From: Flaviflagellibacter sp963786225
GTDB lineage: Bacteria; Pseudomonadota; Alphaproteobacteria; Rhizobiales; Methylopilaceae
Direction of reading: 5' to 3'
Assembly: GCA_963786225.1 (NCBI GenBank)
Contig: CAWAYQ010000016.1
Coordinates: forward strand, 310,001-374,000
Length of the DNA: 64,000 nucleotides
Shown here: piece by piece, positions 7,891 to 15,257 of the stretch
Position numbering within the stretch: the first letter of the stretch is position 1
How the letters are laid out: each line of letters starts with the position of its first letter
Notes under the pieces: generated by a model
Seen by the model: the letters and a program-made list of their open reading frames with translations, nothing else
The model's database searches: none
Told to the model about the DNA's origin: nothing
Translations under genes and position numbers: made by a program

Positions 7891-9192
7891 TCAGCCGGCC
7901 GGCTTCGTCAGTTCCGCGACCTGCTTCTTCAGCGCCTTGGTTTCCATGAAAGTCTTCGTCACATCCCGGATGACCGCGACCATGCCGTCGACCTTTCCGT
8001 CCGCGCCTGTGATGAGCACGATCGTGAACTCGATCGAATTGCGTGTGCCGTCTTTCTTCAAACCGGGTACTGCGAGGAGATCGCCGGCACCGTAGCGGCT
8101 TTGTCCGGACGCGACCGTCTCATGGTAGCCCTCCCAATGCCGGGCGCGGAACGGCTCGGGGACAATGATGTCGAGCGACTGGCCCAGCGCCTCTTTTTCC
8201 GTGAAGCCGAAAATGCGCTCGGCTCCGGGATTCCAGAGAATGATGTTGCCGTCGCGGTCGCTCGCGACCACGGCGTCCGAGGCGCTGCCGACAATGGCGC
8301 GGCCGATATCGTCAGGTTTGATCATGTTGCTGCCGATGCGAGTGTAGGGGTCCGTGGCCGGAGGCGGGTCCACGGGAGAGACGATGCCGGGGGTGTCCAT
8401 GTCGTCCAGCAGATCTTCGACAGGGCCGAAGAATTCGTAATTCACGCGAGCCGAAGGAACGCCCGCGTTCGCAAGTCCGGATACGAAGGCGCGGAGAAAG
8501 GGGAGGGGGCCGCAGACGAAATAATCCGCCTCGCTCAGAGGCGTATTCGCGCGCACCCAATCCATGGTGAGGCGGCCGGCCTGGTCGTAATCCCGGCCCG
8601 CGACGTCTTCCGGGCGCGGATCGGAGTAGAATGTCGTGACCTCGATTCCGCCGTGCTTTGCCGCGAGCGCGCGCACATGCGGGCCAAAGGCGTGAACCGA
8701 GCCGTTGAGCGCGCAATGTATGTATGAGACGCGGAGATCGGGATGCCGGTCGGCCACAGCCTCGGTCATCGCCACCATCGGCGTCAGCCCGACACCGCCG
8801 CTGAGGAACACGACCGGGCGCTTCTGGCCCTCGGGCAAAAGGAAGCTGCCGGACGGGGGCATGACCTTGATGATCGTGCCGACCTTCGCCTCGTCATGCA
8901 GCCACCGCGAAACCGTGCCTTCCGGTTCGCGCTTCACCGAGATGCGGTAGGTCTCGCCATTGGCGTCGCAGGAGATCGTGTAATTACGTTTTATCTCGCC
9001 CTTGCCCGGAACGTCGAACAGGAAGGTGAGATGCTGGCCGGGCAGGTGGCGCGGGACCGGCCTTCCGTCCTGCGGACGCAGGATGAACGAGGTGATGATG
9101 CCGCTTTCCGACCGCTTGGTTTCGATGACGAAGGGACGCCAGGCGTTCCATTCGTCTTTGGTGTCCGGCGAAGGTTCAAGCGTCTCGGACAT
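7891..9192 (-). CDS. Flavohemoglobin-type FAD/NAD(P)H reductase fused to a C-terminal PAS domain
   Basis: A 433-aa protein with two clear parts. Residues about 20-245 form a ferredoxin-reductase-like module as in the C-terminal half of flavohemoglobin Hmp: an FAD site RNYTIS, then EGTVSRWLHD, the NAD(P)H motif VFLSGGVGLTPM and FVCGPLPFL. After a Pro-rich linker, residues about 290-405 form a PAS domain (AIVGSASDAVVASDRDGNII, WNPGAERIFGF, IEFTIVLITGADGKVDGMVAVIRDVT), ending in a short helix. There is no globin domain. The ATG at 9192 follows AAGGATGG; earlier in-frame codons lack support. An NsrR-like palindrome lies 75 bp upstream, hinting at a role in nitric oxide or redox sensing. The exact function is unknown. 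Confidence 0.85.
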   Translation of the reverse strand: MSETLEPSPDTKDEWNAWRPFVIETKRSESGIITSFILRPQDGRPVPRHLPGQHLTFLFDVPGKGEIKRNYTISCDANGETYRISVKREPEGTVSRWLHDEAKVGTIIKVMPPSGSFLLPEGQKRPVVFLSGGVGLTPMVAMTEAVADRHPDLRVSYIHCALNGSVHAFGPHVRALAAKHGGIEVTTFYSDPRPEDVAGRDYDQAGRLTMDWVRANTPLSEADYFVCGPLPFLRAFVSGLANAGVPSARVNYEFFGPVEDLLDDMDTPGIVSPVDPPPATDPYTRIGSNMIKPDDIGRAIVGSASDAVVASDRDGNIILWNPGAERIFGFTEKEALGQSLDIIVPEPFRARHWEGYHETVASGQSRYGAGDLLAVPGLKKDGTRNSIEFTIVLITGADGKVDGMVAVIRDVTKTFMETKALKKQVAELTKPAG

Positions 9193-9266
9193 TTCCATCC
9201 TTGATTTGAGCATTTCCAGCGTGCGCGCGGCGGTTGGTATCACCTGACCTAAAAGATGCAAGGCCA

Positions 9267-9283
9267 ATGCATGTTTTATGCAC
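9267..9283. promoter_or_regulatory. NsrR-like (Rrf2-type) palindrome upstream of the reductase-PAS gene
   Basis: The sequence ATGCAT-GTTTT-ATGCAC has two 6-base half-sites spaced by 5 bases. It matches the ATGYAT-N5-ATRCAT core of the nitric-oxide-responsive NsrR operator at 11 of 12 half-site positions. It sits 75-91 bp upstream of the likely start of a gene whose first domain resembles the reductase of flavohemoglobin, a classic NsrR target. NsrR binding is an inference from this match and context. Confidence 0.45.
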
Positions 9284-9312
9284 CTGCATGGAACGGCTTG
9301 CCGCGAGCTTTC

Positions 9313-9342
9313 TTGACTTGCGCTGTGCGGCGCACCTATATC
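9313..9342 (+). promoter_or_regulatory. Sigma70-type promoter of tRNA-Met
   Basis: TTGACT (9313-9318) and TATATC (9337-9342) are separated by 18 bp. The -10 element ends 10 bp before the mature tRNA 5' end, as expected for a tRNA promoter with a very short leader. Confidence 0.65.
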
Positions 9343-9352
9343 CGGCGCAGAT

Positions 9353-9429
9353 GGCGGGGTAGCTCAGCTGGTTAGAGCACGGGAATCATAATCCTGGGGT
9401 CGGGGGTTCGAGTCCCTCTCCCGCTACCA
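9353..9429 (+). tRNA. tRNA-Met (CAT)
   Basis: A 77-nt cloverleaf including an encoded CCA. The acceptor stem pairs GGCGGGG with TCCCGCT (two G-U pairs). The D arm is GCTC..GAGC, the anticodon loop ATCATAA shows anticodon CAT, and the T arm has GGTTCGAGTCC. The overall pattern fits elongator tRNA-Met of alphaproteobacteria; tRNA-Ile2 with lysidine is less likely because its body usually differs. The 3' half from position 9385 is duplicated at 10694-10741, which marks this tRNA as the likely integration site of a mobile element. Confidence 0.93.
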
Positions 9430-9432
9430 TCT
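9385..9432 (+). repeat. Left copy of the 48-bp tRNA-Met 3'-end direct repeat (att-like)
   Basis: From the anticodon loop to just past CCA, this 48-bp stretch matches 10694-10741 at 46 of 48 positions. Duplication of a tRNA 3' end flanking foreign DNA is the standard trace of site-specific integration. Confidence 0.85.
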
Positions 9433-9481
9433 AAGTCAAGGACTTAGGTCGGCGGCAATGTTCGGCAGAGCTACACACGAG

Positions 9482-9784
9482 CTACAATGGTAGCGCGGGC
9501 AAGAGCGGGCTCTTGCGGGCTTTCGGAGATTTGGAAGCTGGTCGCCCGCCCTTCAGAGGCGCGACAGGGACACTACCTGGCGATCTCAGTAGCTCCGTTA
9601 GAGGCACCCCTAGGGCCTTCGTGAGTTTTTCCAGGGTCCCAATAGTCGGATTGACCGTGGCCCGTTCAGCCCGGCCCACGTAGCCTTCCCGTTTCGTCCG
9701 TGTGCGCTGCAGACGAGAGCCCGTTGATTTAGAAACTTCACCCCGAATTGTTTTGGAGAGGTCCCGGGACGTCTGCCGGCACAT
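9482..9784 (-). pseudogene. XRE-family HTH regulator remnant
   Basis: The reading frame ends with GYVGRAERATVNPTIGTLEKLTKALGVPLTELL, given here as its key parts GYVGRAER, NPTIGTLEKL and ALGVPLTELL. This is the second half of an XRE/HTH_3 DNA-binding domain. The first half (TSRDLSK, EVSKSTG) is recognisable but separated from the recognition helix by about eight extra residues, so the domain looks damaged. A basic C-terminal tail follows. Such regulators are common in mobile elements. It may be a degenerate gene rather than a working repressor. Confidence 0.5.
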
Positions 9785-9952
9785 TTCTTTCGGTCGGGAC
9801 GAAGGAGTCGAAAGCCGACATCGAGCGCTGGATGATTGCGAACGGGGTCCCTGAGACGGCAATTGATGGATCAATGGCTTAATTCCCGGCTTGGGAGGCG
9901 AGATCTCCGTCAGCTGCGCACGAGCTACTTCGTGTTCTCAATCTGGGAGGTG

Positions 9953-10021
9953 AACCCGTCGACGCGAGGGAAATTGGTTCTCACCATTTTTGCCGGGTTC
10001 GCTCAGTTCGAACGCGAGAGA
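9953..10021 (+). pseudogene. Serine recombinase/resolvase fragment
   Basis: About 23 residues read NPSTRGKLVLTIFAGFAQFERER. The part TRGKLVLTIFAGFAQFER is typical of the helix before the DNA-binding region of resolvase/invertase-family serine recombinases. No catalytic Ser domain or C-terminal HTH is found in the same frame, so this is a broken remnant. It supports a mobile origin for the segment after tRNA-Met. Confidence 0.5.
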
Positions 10022-10148
10022 TCCGGCTTAGGCCGATCGCCGACGCTCGGATGATCCGGGTTCGACGGGTTTCGCAGGGGGTGAATAGCGTCCGGAACGA
10101 GGGACCAGATTTTGATTGAAGTGGTCTAACGACGTTTCGCGCAAAGAC

Positions 10149-10174
10149 AAAGGCCGCCACGAATGGCGGCCTTC
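10149..10174 (-). terminator. Rho-independent terminator of the His-rich protein gene
   Basis: A 9-bp perfect stem (10151-10159 with 10164-10172) and a 4-nt loop start just after the stop of the minus-strand gene ending at 10179. On that strand the stem is followed by TTTGTCTTTG. Confidence 0.7.
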
Positions 10175-10178
10175 TTCC

Positions 10179-10430
10179 TCACGTCCTGTCCCGATAGACC
10201 TTATCGGGGATATATTTTTTAGGCTTTGGGGTTTCTGCCCGAACTGGCGCCGCGTGCGCGGCCAAGGCGTGGCCGTGGTGAAGAACAGGCCGATTATGGT
10301 GAAGAACAGGCCGATGGCTCACGTGACCAGCCGGGGGTACGGGTTCGTAGGTTGCGCCTGCAGCCAACGCAGCGCTGCTGGCGCCCACCACAACAAAGCC
10401 AGCGAGTATAATGATCTGACGGAATGACAT
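10179..10430 (-). CDS. Small secreted His-rich protein of unknown function
   Basis: This 83-aa protein has a clear Sec signal peptide (MSFRQIIILAGFVVVGASSAALAAG, shown only to mark the charged N-terminus, hydrophobic core and ALA cleavage site). The mature part contains a tandem repeat of NRPVLHH-like units (HRPVLHH, NRPVLHH, then GHALAAHA) and a basic C-terminus. The His clusters could bind metal, but no family is recognised. A good ribosome-binding site (AAGGGAG) precedes the ATG and a terminator follows, so the gene looks functional. It lies inside the tRNA-Met element. Confidence 0.65.
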   Translation of the reverse strand: MSFRQIIILAGFVVVGASSAALAAGATYEPVPPAGHVSHRPVLHHNRPVLHHGHALAAHAAPVRAETPKPKKYIPDKVYRDRT

Positions 10431-10693
10431 TTTTTTCTCCCTTGCTACCGCGGAACGGTTCTCGCGGGTGCGTCCGTGCGGACGGCGGGGTCATCAAAGG
10501 TGAAAGCTCGTCGTCCTGAGTATGAGGATGGTGCCTGACAAAGTCTTAGGGAACCCAGACAAAAGGAGGTCTCGGGCGGGGCACTTTCCGAGTCAGCACG
10601 GTGGCCACCCTGCCGGAATTCCCAAGCCTCAAGATGAACGATATCAAGGGCCTACACTATAACTGGGTACGCCAAGATACTCAAACCCCAAGT

Positions 10694-10741
10694 ATCATAA
10701 TCCTGGGGTCGGGGGTTCGAGTCCCTCCTCCGCTACCATCT
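10694..10741 (+). repeat. Right copy of the 48-bp tRNA-Met 3'-end direct repeat (att-like)
   Basis: Partial tRNA copy starting in the anticodon loop and running through the encoded CCA, 46/48 identical to 9385-9432. The two differences lie at the acceptor-stem base and here give CTCCGCT, the form more usual for an alphaproteobacterial tRNA-Met. No 5' half precedes it, so it is not a functional tRNA gene. Confidence 0.85.
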
Positions 10742-10821
10742 TCTCGAAGGGTTCATCGTCTGCGCGCGACGTCGGGGCTTGAGACGCGCCTCAAGGGCCG
10801 CCGAGGGCGCTATATCCCGAT

Positions 10822-11619
10822 CTACTTCGTCACAAACCGCAAGGGATCCGCCGGCTGACGAGGGTCCATCGTGTAGTTAAACCGAAATTCCGCTCGATAG
10901 AGCGCCTCGCCATAGAGGATCGGCAGGCCGTCCTCCCCGGATAGCAAGTGCTCACGCACCAGCAGCGGCGAGCCGCGTTTTATTTCCAACATTTTGGCGA
11001 GCCGGGCTGAAGCGACGTCGGCCCGGATCGAGACATCGTTGCGGGCGATCGGCAGTCCGAGAATCACTTTGATGATGTGATGAATCGAATGATTGTGCAG
11101 GGCGTCCATGGTGATCGCCCCGCCGATCCGGGCGGGAATGAGACGATCCTCAAGGCAGAAAATGAGCCCGTCGAGCAGTCTGAGTCGCTCGATGTGGAAA
11201 AGGGAGCTGCCCACCGGAACGCGAAGCCGCGCCGCGGCCTCCTGATCGGCGTCGATCTGGGAAAAGCCGAGCAGGCGATAGGTCACGGTGCCTCCGACCT
11301 CGCCTATCTGTTCTTCGAATGAGAGCAGGCGGGTCGGCACCACAGGTGTCTCGACGCGGCCGCGCCCGACAAACGTCCCCCGGCCCGGCTGCCTCAGCAC
11401 CAGCCCTTCATGTTCGAGCTGGCGCAATGCGTGCTGCACGGTCGCGCGCGTTGTCGAGAATTGCGCGGCGAGGGCCGGCTCCGAGGGCAGGCGGCCGTCA
11501 ACGGCATATGCCCCGCTGGCGATCTGCGCGCGAATATGGGCGCGTATCCGCTGATAGAGGGGAGCCTCCCCCGCCTCCAGGGCTCCGCCGTTTTCGATCA
11601 GGTTCCGCGCCGTTGACAT
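10822..11619 (-). CDS. GntR-family (HutC subfamily) transcriptional regulator
   Basis: This 265-aa protein has an N-terminal winged HTH (PLYQRIRAHIRAQIASGAY, LPSEPALAAQFSTTRATVQHAL, LVLRQPGRGTFV) and a C-terminal UTRA ligand-binding domain (RLLSFEEQIGEVGGT, then VPVGSSLFHIERLRLLDG). HutC-type regulators are usually repressors released by a pathway metabolite. It is divergent from the ABC transporter operon. Two TGTCTATAC repeats fill the 60-bp divergent space, one directly at its own start. It most likely controls the transporter/lactonase/dehydrogenase operon and itself. The ATG at 11619 places the HTH at the usual distance from the N-terminus. Confidence 0.9.
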   Translation of the reverse strand: MSTARNLIENGGALEAGEAPLYQRIRAHIRAQIASGAYAVDGRLPSEPALAAQFSTTRATVQHALRQLEHEGLVLRQPGRGTFVGRGRVETPVVPTRLLSFEEQIGEVGGTVTYRLLGFSQIDADQEAAARLRVPVGSSLFHIERLRLLDGLIFCLEDRLIPARIGGAITMDALHNHSIHHIIKVILGLPIARNDVSIRADVASARLAKMLEIKRGSPLLVREHLLSGEDGLPILYGEALYRAEFRFNYTMDPRQPADPLRFVTK

Positions 11620-11623
11620 AACC

Positions 11624-11666
11624 TGTCTATACCAGTTAGTGATAATCCAACAATAAATGTCTATAC
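11624..11666. promoter_or_regulatory. Putative GntR operators in the divergent promoter
   Basis: Two identical 9-bp repeats TGTCTATAC (11624-11632 and 11658-11666), 34 bp apart start to start, lie between the gntR start (11619) and the permease start (11680). Extended by one base, the second reads TGT-CTAT-ACA, the inverted arrangement typical of HutC-subfamily sites. The operator role is inferred. Confidence 0.5.
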
Positions 11667-11679
11667 AGGGGGACGGGGA

Positions 11680-12534
11680 ATGTCCACCAGGGAGAACGCC
11701 ACGTTCCGGCCCGTCGCGATCGACGCCGCTGGGACCGCAACGCCCGCTGGGGCGGGGGCCGATCCCTTGGGCCGGATCGCTCGCCTGTTGCGCCGACAAA
11801 GCGTGCTCTACGCGCTTTCCATCTTGGCCGGCCTCATACTCTGGGACCTTGTCGCGCGCCAATTCTCCGGCTTCATTCTCGCGCCACCGACCGCCGTGGC
11901 GGCCAAGCTCTGGCAGGGCATCGTCTCCCTCCAGCTCGTTAGCTTATATGTACACTCGCTGGGACATATGGCGCTTGGTTTCGTCCTCGCGGCTCTCGTC
12001 GCTGTTCCGCTCGGTCTCCTGATGGGGCGCAACGAGGCCGCCTACCAGGCGCTCGATCCGCTGGTGAACGCGATTTACGCGATTCCGATCATCGCGTTCG
12101 TGCCGTTCGTCATCATCTGGTTCGGGCTGTTCTTCGAAGCGCGCGTCGCTCTCGTCTTCCTTATGTGCGTGTTCGACATGCTGTTGGTGGTCGCGACCGG
12201 CGCGCGCAATGTCGACAGGCAGCTTCTCGATGTGGGCCGCTCCTTCGGGGCGAGCCGGTGGCTGGCGATACGCGGTATATTGCTGCCGGCCAGCCTTCCC
12301 TTTCTCTTCACGGCGACACGGATCGGCCTTGTGCGCGCGGTGAACGCGATGATCACCGCGGAACTGTTCCTCGCCGCGGTCAATCTCGGCGCCTTCATGA
12401 AGGCTGCGGCCAATCGCTTCGACAGCGCCAGCCTGCTTGCCGTGCTGCTCATTCTTTGCCTCACCGGACTTGGCTTGCAGGAAGCCATAAAGCGGCTCGA
12501 GGCGTACCTGCTGCCCTGGCATGTGAGAAACTGA
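11680..12534 (+). CDS. ABC transporter permease, NitT/TauT (SsuC) type
   Basis: A 284-aa inner-membrane protein with about six membrane segments. The BPD_transp_1 EAA loop appears at LLDVGRSFGASRWLAIRG..LPASLPFL. NitT/TauT permeases work with a periplasmic binding protein and a cytoplasmic ATPase to import organic anions such as sulfonates, nitrate or thiamine precursors. The next gene is a second, different permease, so the channel is probably a heterodimer. A ribosome-binding site (GGGGA) precedes the ATG. The substrate is not determined by the sequence. Confidence 0.88.
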   Translation: MSTRENATFRPVAIDAAGTATPAGAGADPLGRIARLLRRQSVLYALSILAGLILWDLVARQFSGFILAPPTAVAAKLWQGIVSLQLVSLYVHSLGHMALGFVLAALVAVPLGLLMGRNEAAYQALDPLVNAIYAIPIIAFVPFVIIWFGLFFEARVALVFLMCVFDMLLVVATGARNVDRQLLDVGRSFGASRWLAIRGILLPASLPFLFTATRIGLVRAVNAMITAELFLAAVNLGAFMKAAANRFDSASLLAVLLILCLTGLGLQEAIKRLEAYLLPWHVRN

Positions 12535-13299
12535 ATGGCGCCCGCGGCCCGCTCCTATATGCGCTTCGCAGGCATCGCCGGCGCTCTCGTGGCGTGGGAG
12601 ATTGCGGGGCGCATTGTCGGCAATGCCTATCTTGCGCCACCCTCGCAGGTCTTTCCCGAATTCATCCGCATGGTGTTGGACGGCACAATGCCGCTGCAAC
12701 TGGCGCTTTCGCTGCGCCAGATGCTGCTGGGCTTCGGCGCCGCCTGCCTGATCGGCATGCCGCTCGGCGTACTGATGGGACGCTCGAAGATCGCGGACGT
12801 GATCTTTCATCCCTGGGTCAGCATGTTCGTCGTGATGTCGGTCGCCGCACTGGTGCCGCTCTTCATCGTGCTGATCGGTACGGGGTTCATGTTCCGCTTC
12901 GCGATCGTGTTCTTCGCGTCGGTCTGGTACGTGGTGCTGGCGATGTATCAAGGGGCGCGCGGTATCCCGCCCCGCTATATCGACGTCGCCCGCTCCTTTG
13001 GCATGCCGCGGCTGCAGACCTTCCGAAAAGTGCTGATGCCGGCGCTCTATCCTTACGTCGTTACCGCTATCCGCCTCGGCTTCGTCCATGCTCTGCGCGG
13101 CATGGTCGTGGCCGAGATGTTCGTCCTGGTCGGCTTCGGCGATCTTATCCATCAGACGGGGCTCGACCTTTCGACGGCTCCGCTGCTGGCCCTGCTGCTT
13201 GCTCTGATGATCGTCAGCGTGAGCGCCAATGCCATGTTCGAATGGGCGGGAAGGCGGATCGCCCCCTGGTACAGTCAAAAGACCGCTCTCAATCCATAA
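12535..13299 (+). CDS. Second ABC transporter permease, NitT/TauT (SsuC) type
   Basis: A 254-aa permease whose ATG directly follows the stop of the first permease, implying translational coupling. It has several hydrophobic segments and the EAA loop IDVARSFGMPRLQTFRKVLMPALYP. Together with the preceding permease it should form the transmembrane pore of the importer. Two distinct permeases are less common than a homodimer in this family. Confidence 0.88.
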   Translation: MAPAARSYMRFAGIAGALVAWEIAGRIVGNAYLAPPSQVFPEFIRMVLDGTMPLQLALSLRQMLLGFGAACLIGMPLGVLMGRSKIADVIFHPWVSMFVVMSVAALVPLFIVLIGTGFMFRFAIVFFASVWYVVLAMYQGARGIPPRYIDVARSFGMPRLQTFRKVLMPALYPYVVTAIRLGFVHALRGMVVAEMFVLVGFGDLIHQTGLDLSTAPLLALLLALMIVSVSANAMFEWAGRRIAPWYSQKTALNP

Positions 13300-13335
13300 G
13301 TACAAACAACAAATGACGATCTCTGGGAGGAGACA

Positions 13336-14382
13336 ATGACCAACAACATCACCGGAAGCCTTACGCGCCGTAGCGTGCTTGGCTCGGCCGCGGGCTTAGC
13401 CGCGGCCGGCGCATTCCCGTATCCGCTGCTCGCGCAGACCCCGCCGAAGCTGACAATCAATATCGTCGGTTTCACGCTGGGTATCCACATCCCTGCGATC
13501 TCTGCCTTCCGCGAAGGCTTCGCCAAGATCGGCAACAATCCGCAGCCGGATGTCGTTCGCATCGACAAGCTGCCGGTTATCATTCAGTCCGTGGTCTCCG
13601 GCGCGGCCCAGATCGGCAATGGCGATGTCATTACCGCTCTGCGCGCCGCCGAGGCGGGAGCGGATCTGCGGATTATCGGGTTGGGTTTCAGCACAACAAG
13701 CCTCGTCTTCGTGGCCAATGCCGACCGGGTCAAGACGCTTGCAGACCTCGGCGCGCCGGAGCGGGTCGTTGCCGTCAACAGCATCGGCGATTTCACGCAT
13801 GCCATGCTCATCGGGCCGCTAAAGAAGGCGGGCGTTGATGTCGCCAAGCTCACGGTCATCGAGATCGGTGGTTCGGGCAATCGCACCAAGGCGTTGCTGT
13901 CGGGCAAGGTCGACGCGGTGCCGATCCATGTGGACCAGGCCGCCGCGCTCGCCGGTCAGGGTAATTACAAGATCCTGCTGAAGCCGTGGGAGGAATACGA
14001 CGCCTTCTTCGGCGAGGTCATCTTCACGACGGGTGAGTTTCTGGCCAAGCCGGAGAACCGGCAAGCCGCCGTCGATCTGATGCGGTCGGTGGTGCTGGCC
14101 TTCCGCCAGGCCAACAGCGATTTCGACTGGTATCTGGATCAATACCGGAAATATTCGACCGCACCGAACGCCAAGGACATCACGGCCGAGCAATTGAAGC
14201 CGGCGTGGGAGACGCTGCGCAGCGACGTGAAAGCCTGGCCGGGTTCGATGGAGACGCTGACGCCGGCGACCTTCGCGAAATTGATCCCGCTCTACCAGAC
14301 CGCAAGCGGCCTCGGCGGCACGGTCGATATCAACAAGGTGATCGACCGGTCGGTACTCGATGCGGCACTGAAGGGTATCTGA
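13336..14382 (+). CDS. ABC transporter substrate-binding protein, NMT1/SsuA-like, Tat-exported
   Basis: A 348-aa periplasmic binding protein. The N-terminus has a twin-arginine signal (TRRSVLGSAAGLAAAGAF) with cleavage likely after LLAQ. The mature protein shows the NMT1/SsuA fold: a repeated search-and-bind pattern (VVSGAAQIGNGDVITAL, TLADLGAPERVVAVNS, LSGKVDAVPIHVDQAAAL). It captures the ligand for the two upstream permeases and the ATPase that starts 1 bp after its stop. The ribosome-binding site GGGAGG precedes the ATG. Ligand unknown; the context of a lactonase and a uronate-dehydrogenase-like enzyme suggests a sugar acid or related carboxylate. Confidence 0.88.
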   Translation: MTNNITGSLTRRSVLGSAAGLAAAGAFPYPLLAQTPPKLTINIVGFTLGIHIPAISAFREGFAKIGNNPQPDVVRIDKLPVIIQSVVSGAAQIGNGDVITALRAAEAGADLRIIGLGFSTTSLVFVANADRVKTLADLGAPERVVAVNSIGDFTHAMLIGPLKKAGVDVAKLTVIEIGGSGNRTKALLSGKVDAVPIHVDQAAALAGQGNYKILLKPWEEYDAFFGEVIFTTGEFLAKPENRQAAVDLMRSVVLAFRQANSDFDWYLDQYRKYSTAPNAKDITAEQLKPAWETLRSDVKAWPGSMETLTPATFAKLIPLYQTASGLGGTVDINKVIDRSVLDAALKGI

Positions 14383-14383
14383 C

Positions 14384-15172
14384 ATGTCCACCCCGAAGCT
14401 GGCCATCGAGAACGTCACCAAATCGTTCCTCGCGAATGACGACACACGGATCCAGGTTCTCGCCAGCCAATCCATGGCGATTCCAGACCGTGAGTTCGTG
14501 GCCCTGCTGGGCCCTTCGGGATGCGGCAAGTCGACCCTCCTGCGCATCATCAACGGCCTGACCCCGGCCGATTCCGGTCGCGTCCTGCTGAACGGCGAGG
14601 ACGTGACGGGCCGGCCGGGGAAGGGCAGGGCGATGGTGTTCCAAACCTTCGATCTGTTTCCGTGGCGAAGCGCGCTCGGCAATGTCGAGTTTGGCCTGGA
14701 AGCCAAGGGTGTGCCGGCGGATGAGCGCCGGCACAAAAGCCTCGATTACCTCCACCGCGTCGGGCTCGACGGTTTCGCCGACGCCTATCCCCACCAACTC
14801 TCCGGTGGAATGCAGCAGCGTGTCGGTATCGCCCGCGCCTTCGCGGTCGACCCCGATCTTCTGCTGATGGACGAGCCGTTCGGCGCGCTGGACGTACAGA
14901 CCCGTGACGTGATGCAGGACGAGCTCCTCTCGGTGTGGGAAGCCGACCAGAAGACGGTGCTTTTCGTGACCCACGGCATCGAGGAGGCGATCTACCTCGC
15001 GGATCGCATTCTCGTCTTCAGTCCGCGTCCGGCGCGCGTGCTGAGCGATATAAGGGTGCCTTTCGAACGCCCGCGCCGGGAGATGATGAAGACGGATCCT
15101 CGCTTCGTCGAGATGCGGCGTGAGATCGGTGAAATCCTGAAACATGGCGCGTCCGACGCCCGGGCGGCTTGA
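14384..15172 (+). CDS. ABC transporter ATP-binding protein, NitT/TauT (SsuB) type
   Basis: A 262-aa ATPase with all key motifs: Walker A GPSGCGKSTLL, Q-loop near VFQTFDLFPW, signature LSGGMQQRV, Walker B LLLMDEPFGALD and switch His in FVTHGIEEA. It powers the adjacent NitT/TauT importer. The ATG lies 1 bp after the binding-protein stop. Confidence 0.92.
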   Translation: MSTPKLAIENVTKSFLANDDTRIQVLASQSMAIPDREFVALLGPSGCGKSTLLRIINGLTPADSGRVLLNGEDVTGRPGKGRAMVFQTFDLFPWRSALGNVEFGLEAKGVPADERRHKSLDYLHRVGLDGFADAYPHQLSGGMQQRVGIARAFAVDPDLLLMDEPFGALDVQTRDVMQDELLSVWEADQKTVLFVTHGIEEAIYLADRILVFSPRPARVLSDIRVPFERPRREMMKTDPRFVEMRREIGEILKHGASDARAA

Positions 15173-15257
15173 CCCGCGCGGCTCCGGCGTACTGACGAAG
15201 TTATCTGTATATCCGAGGCGGCGGGAGCCGCACCGGCCGTCCAAAGGATCATTCTGC

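Larger units (their letters stand above)
9430..10693. mobile_element. Decayed element or mini-island integrated at tRNA-Met
   Basis: About 1.26 kb lies between the intact tRNA-Met and a copy of its 3' half. It contains an XRE-type regulator remnant, a fragment of a serine recombinase, a small secreted His-rich protein gene with its own terminator, and otherwise no intact gene. No tyrosine integrase remains, so the element has probably lost most of its original content by deletion. The stretch 10431-10693 holds no recognisable gene. The att-like repeats are seen directly; the island history is inferred. Confidence 0.65.

Noticed and set aside
9803..9880. A possible N-terminal recombinase piece reading VGTKESKADIERWMIANG
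   Set aside because: It only loosely resembles the start of serine recombinases and lacks the catalytic segment, so only the clearer downstream fragment was annotated.
11944..13305. A 453-codon minus-strand frame opposite the two permeases
   Set aside because: Extreme His/Arg/Asp/Gln content typical of antisense frames to membrane proteins.
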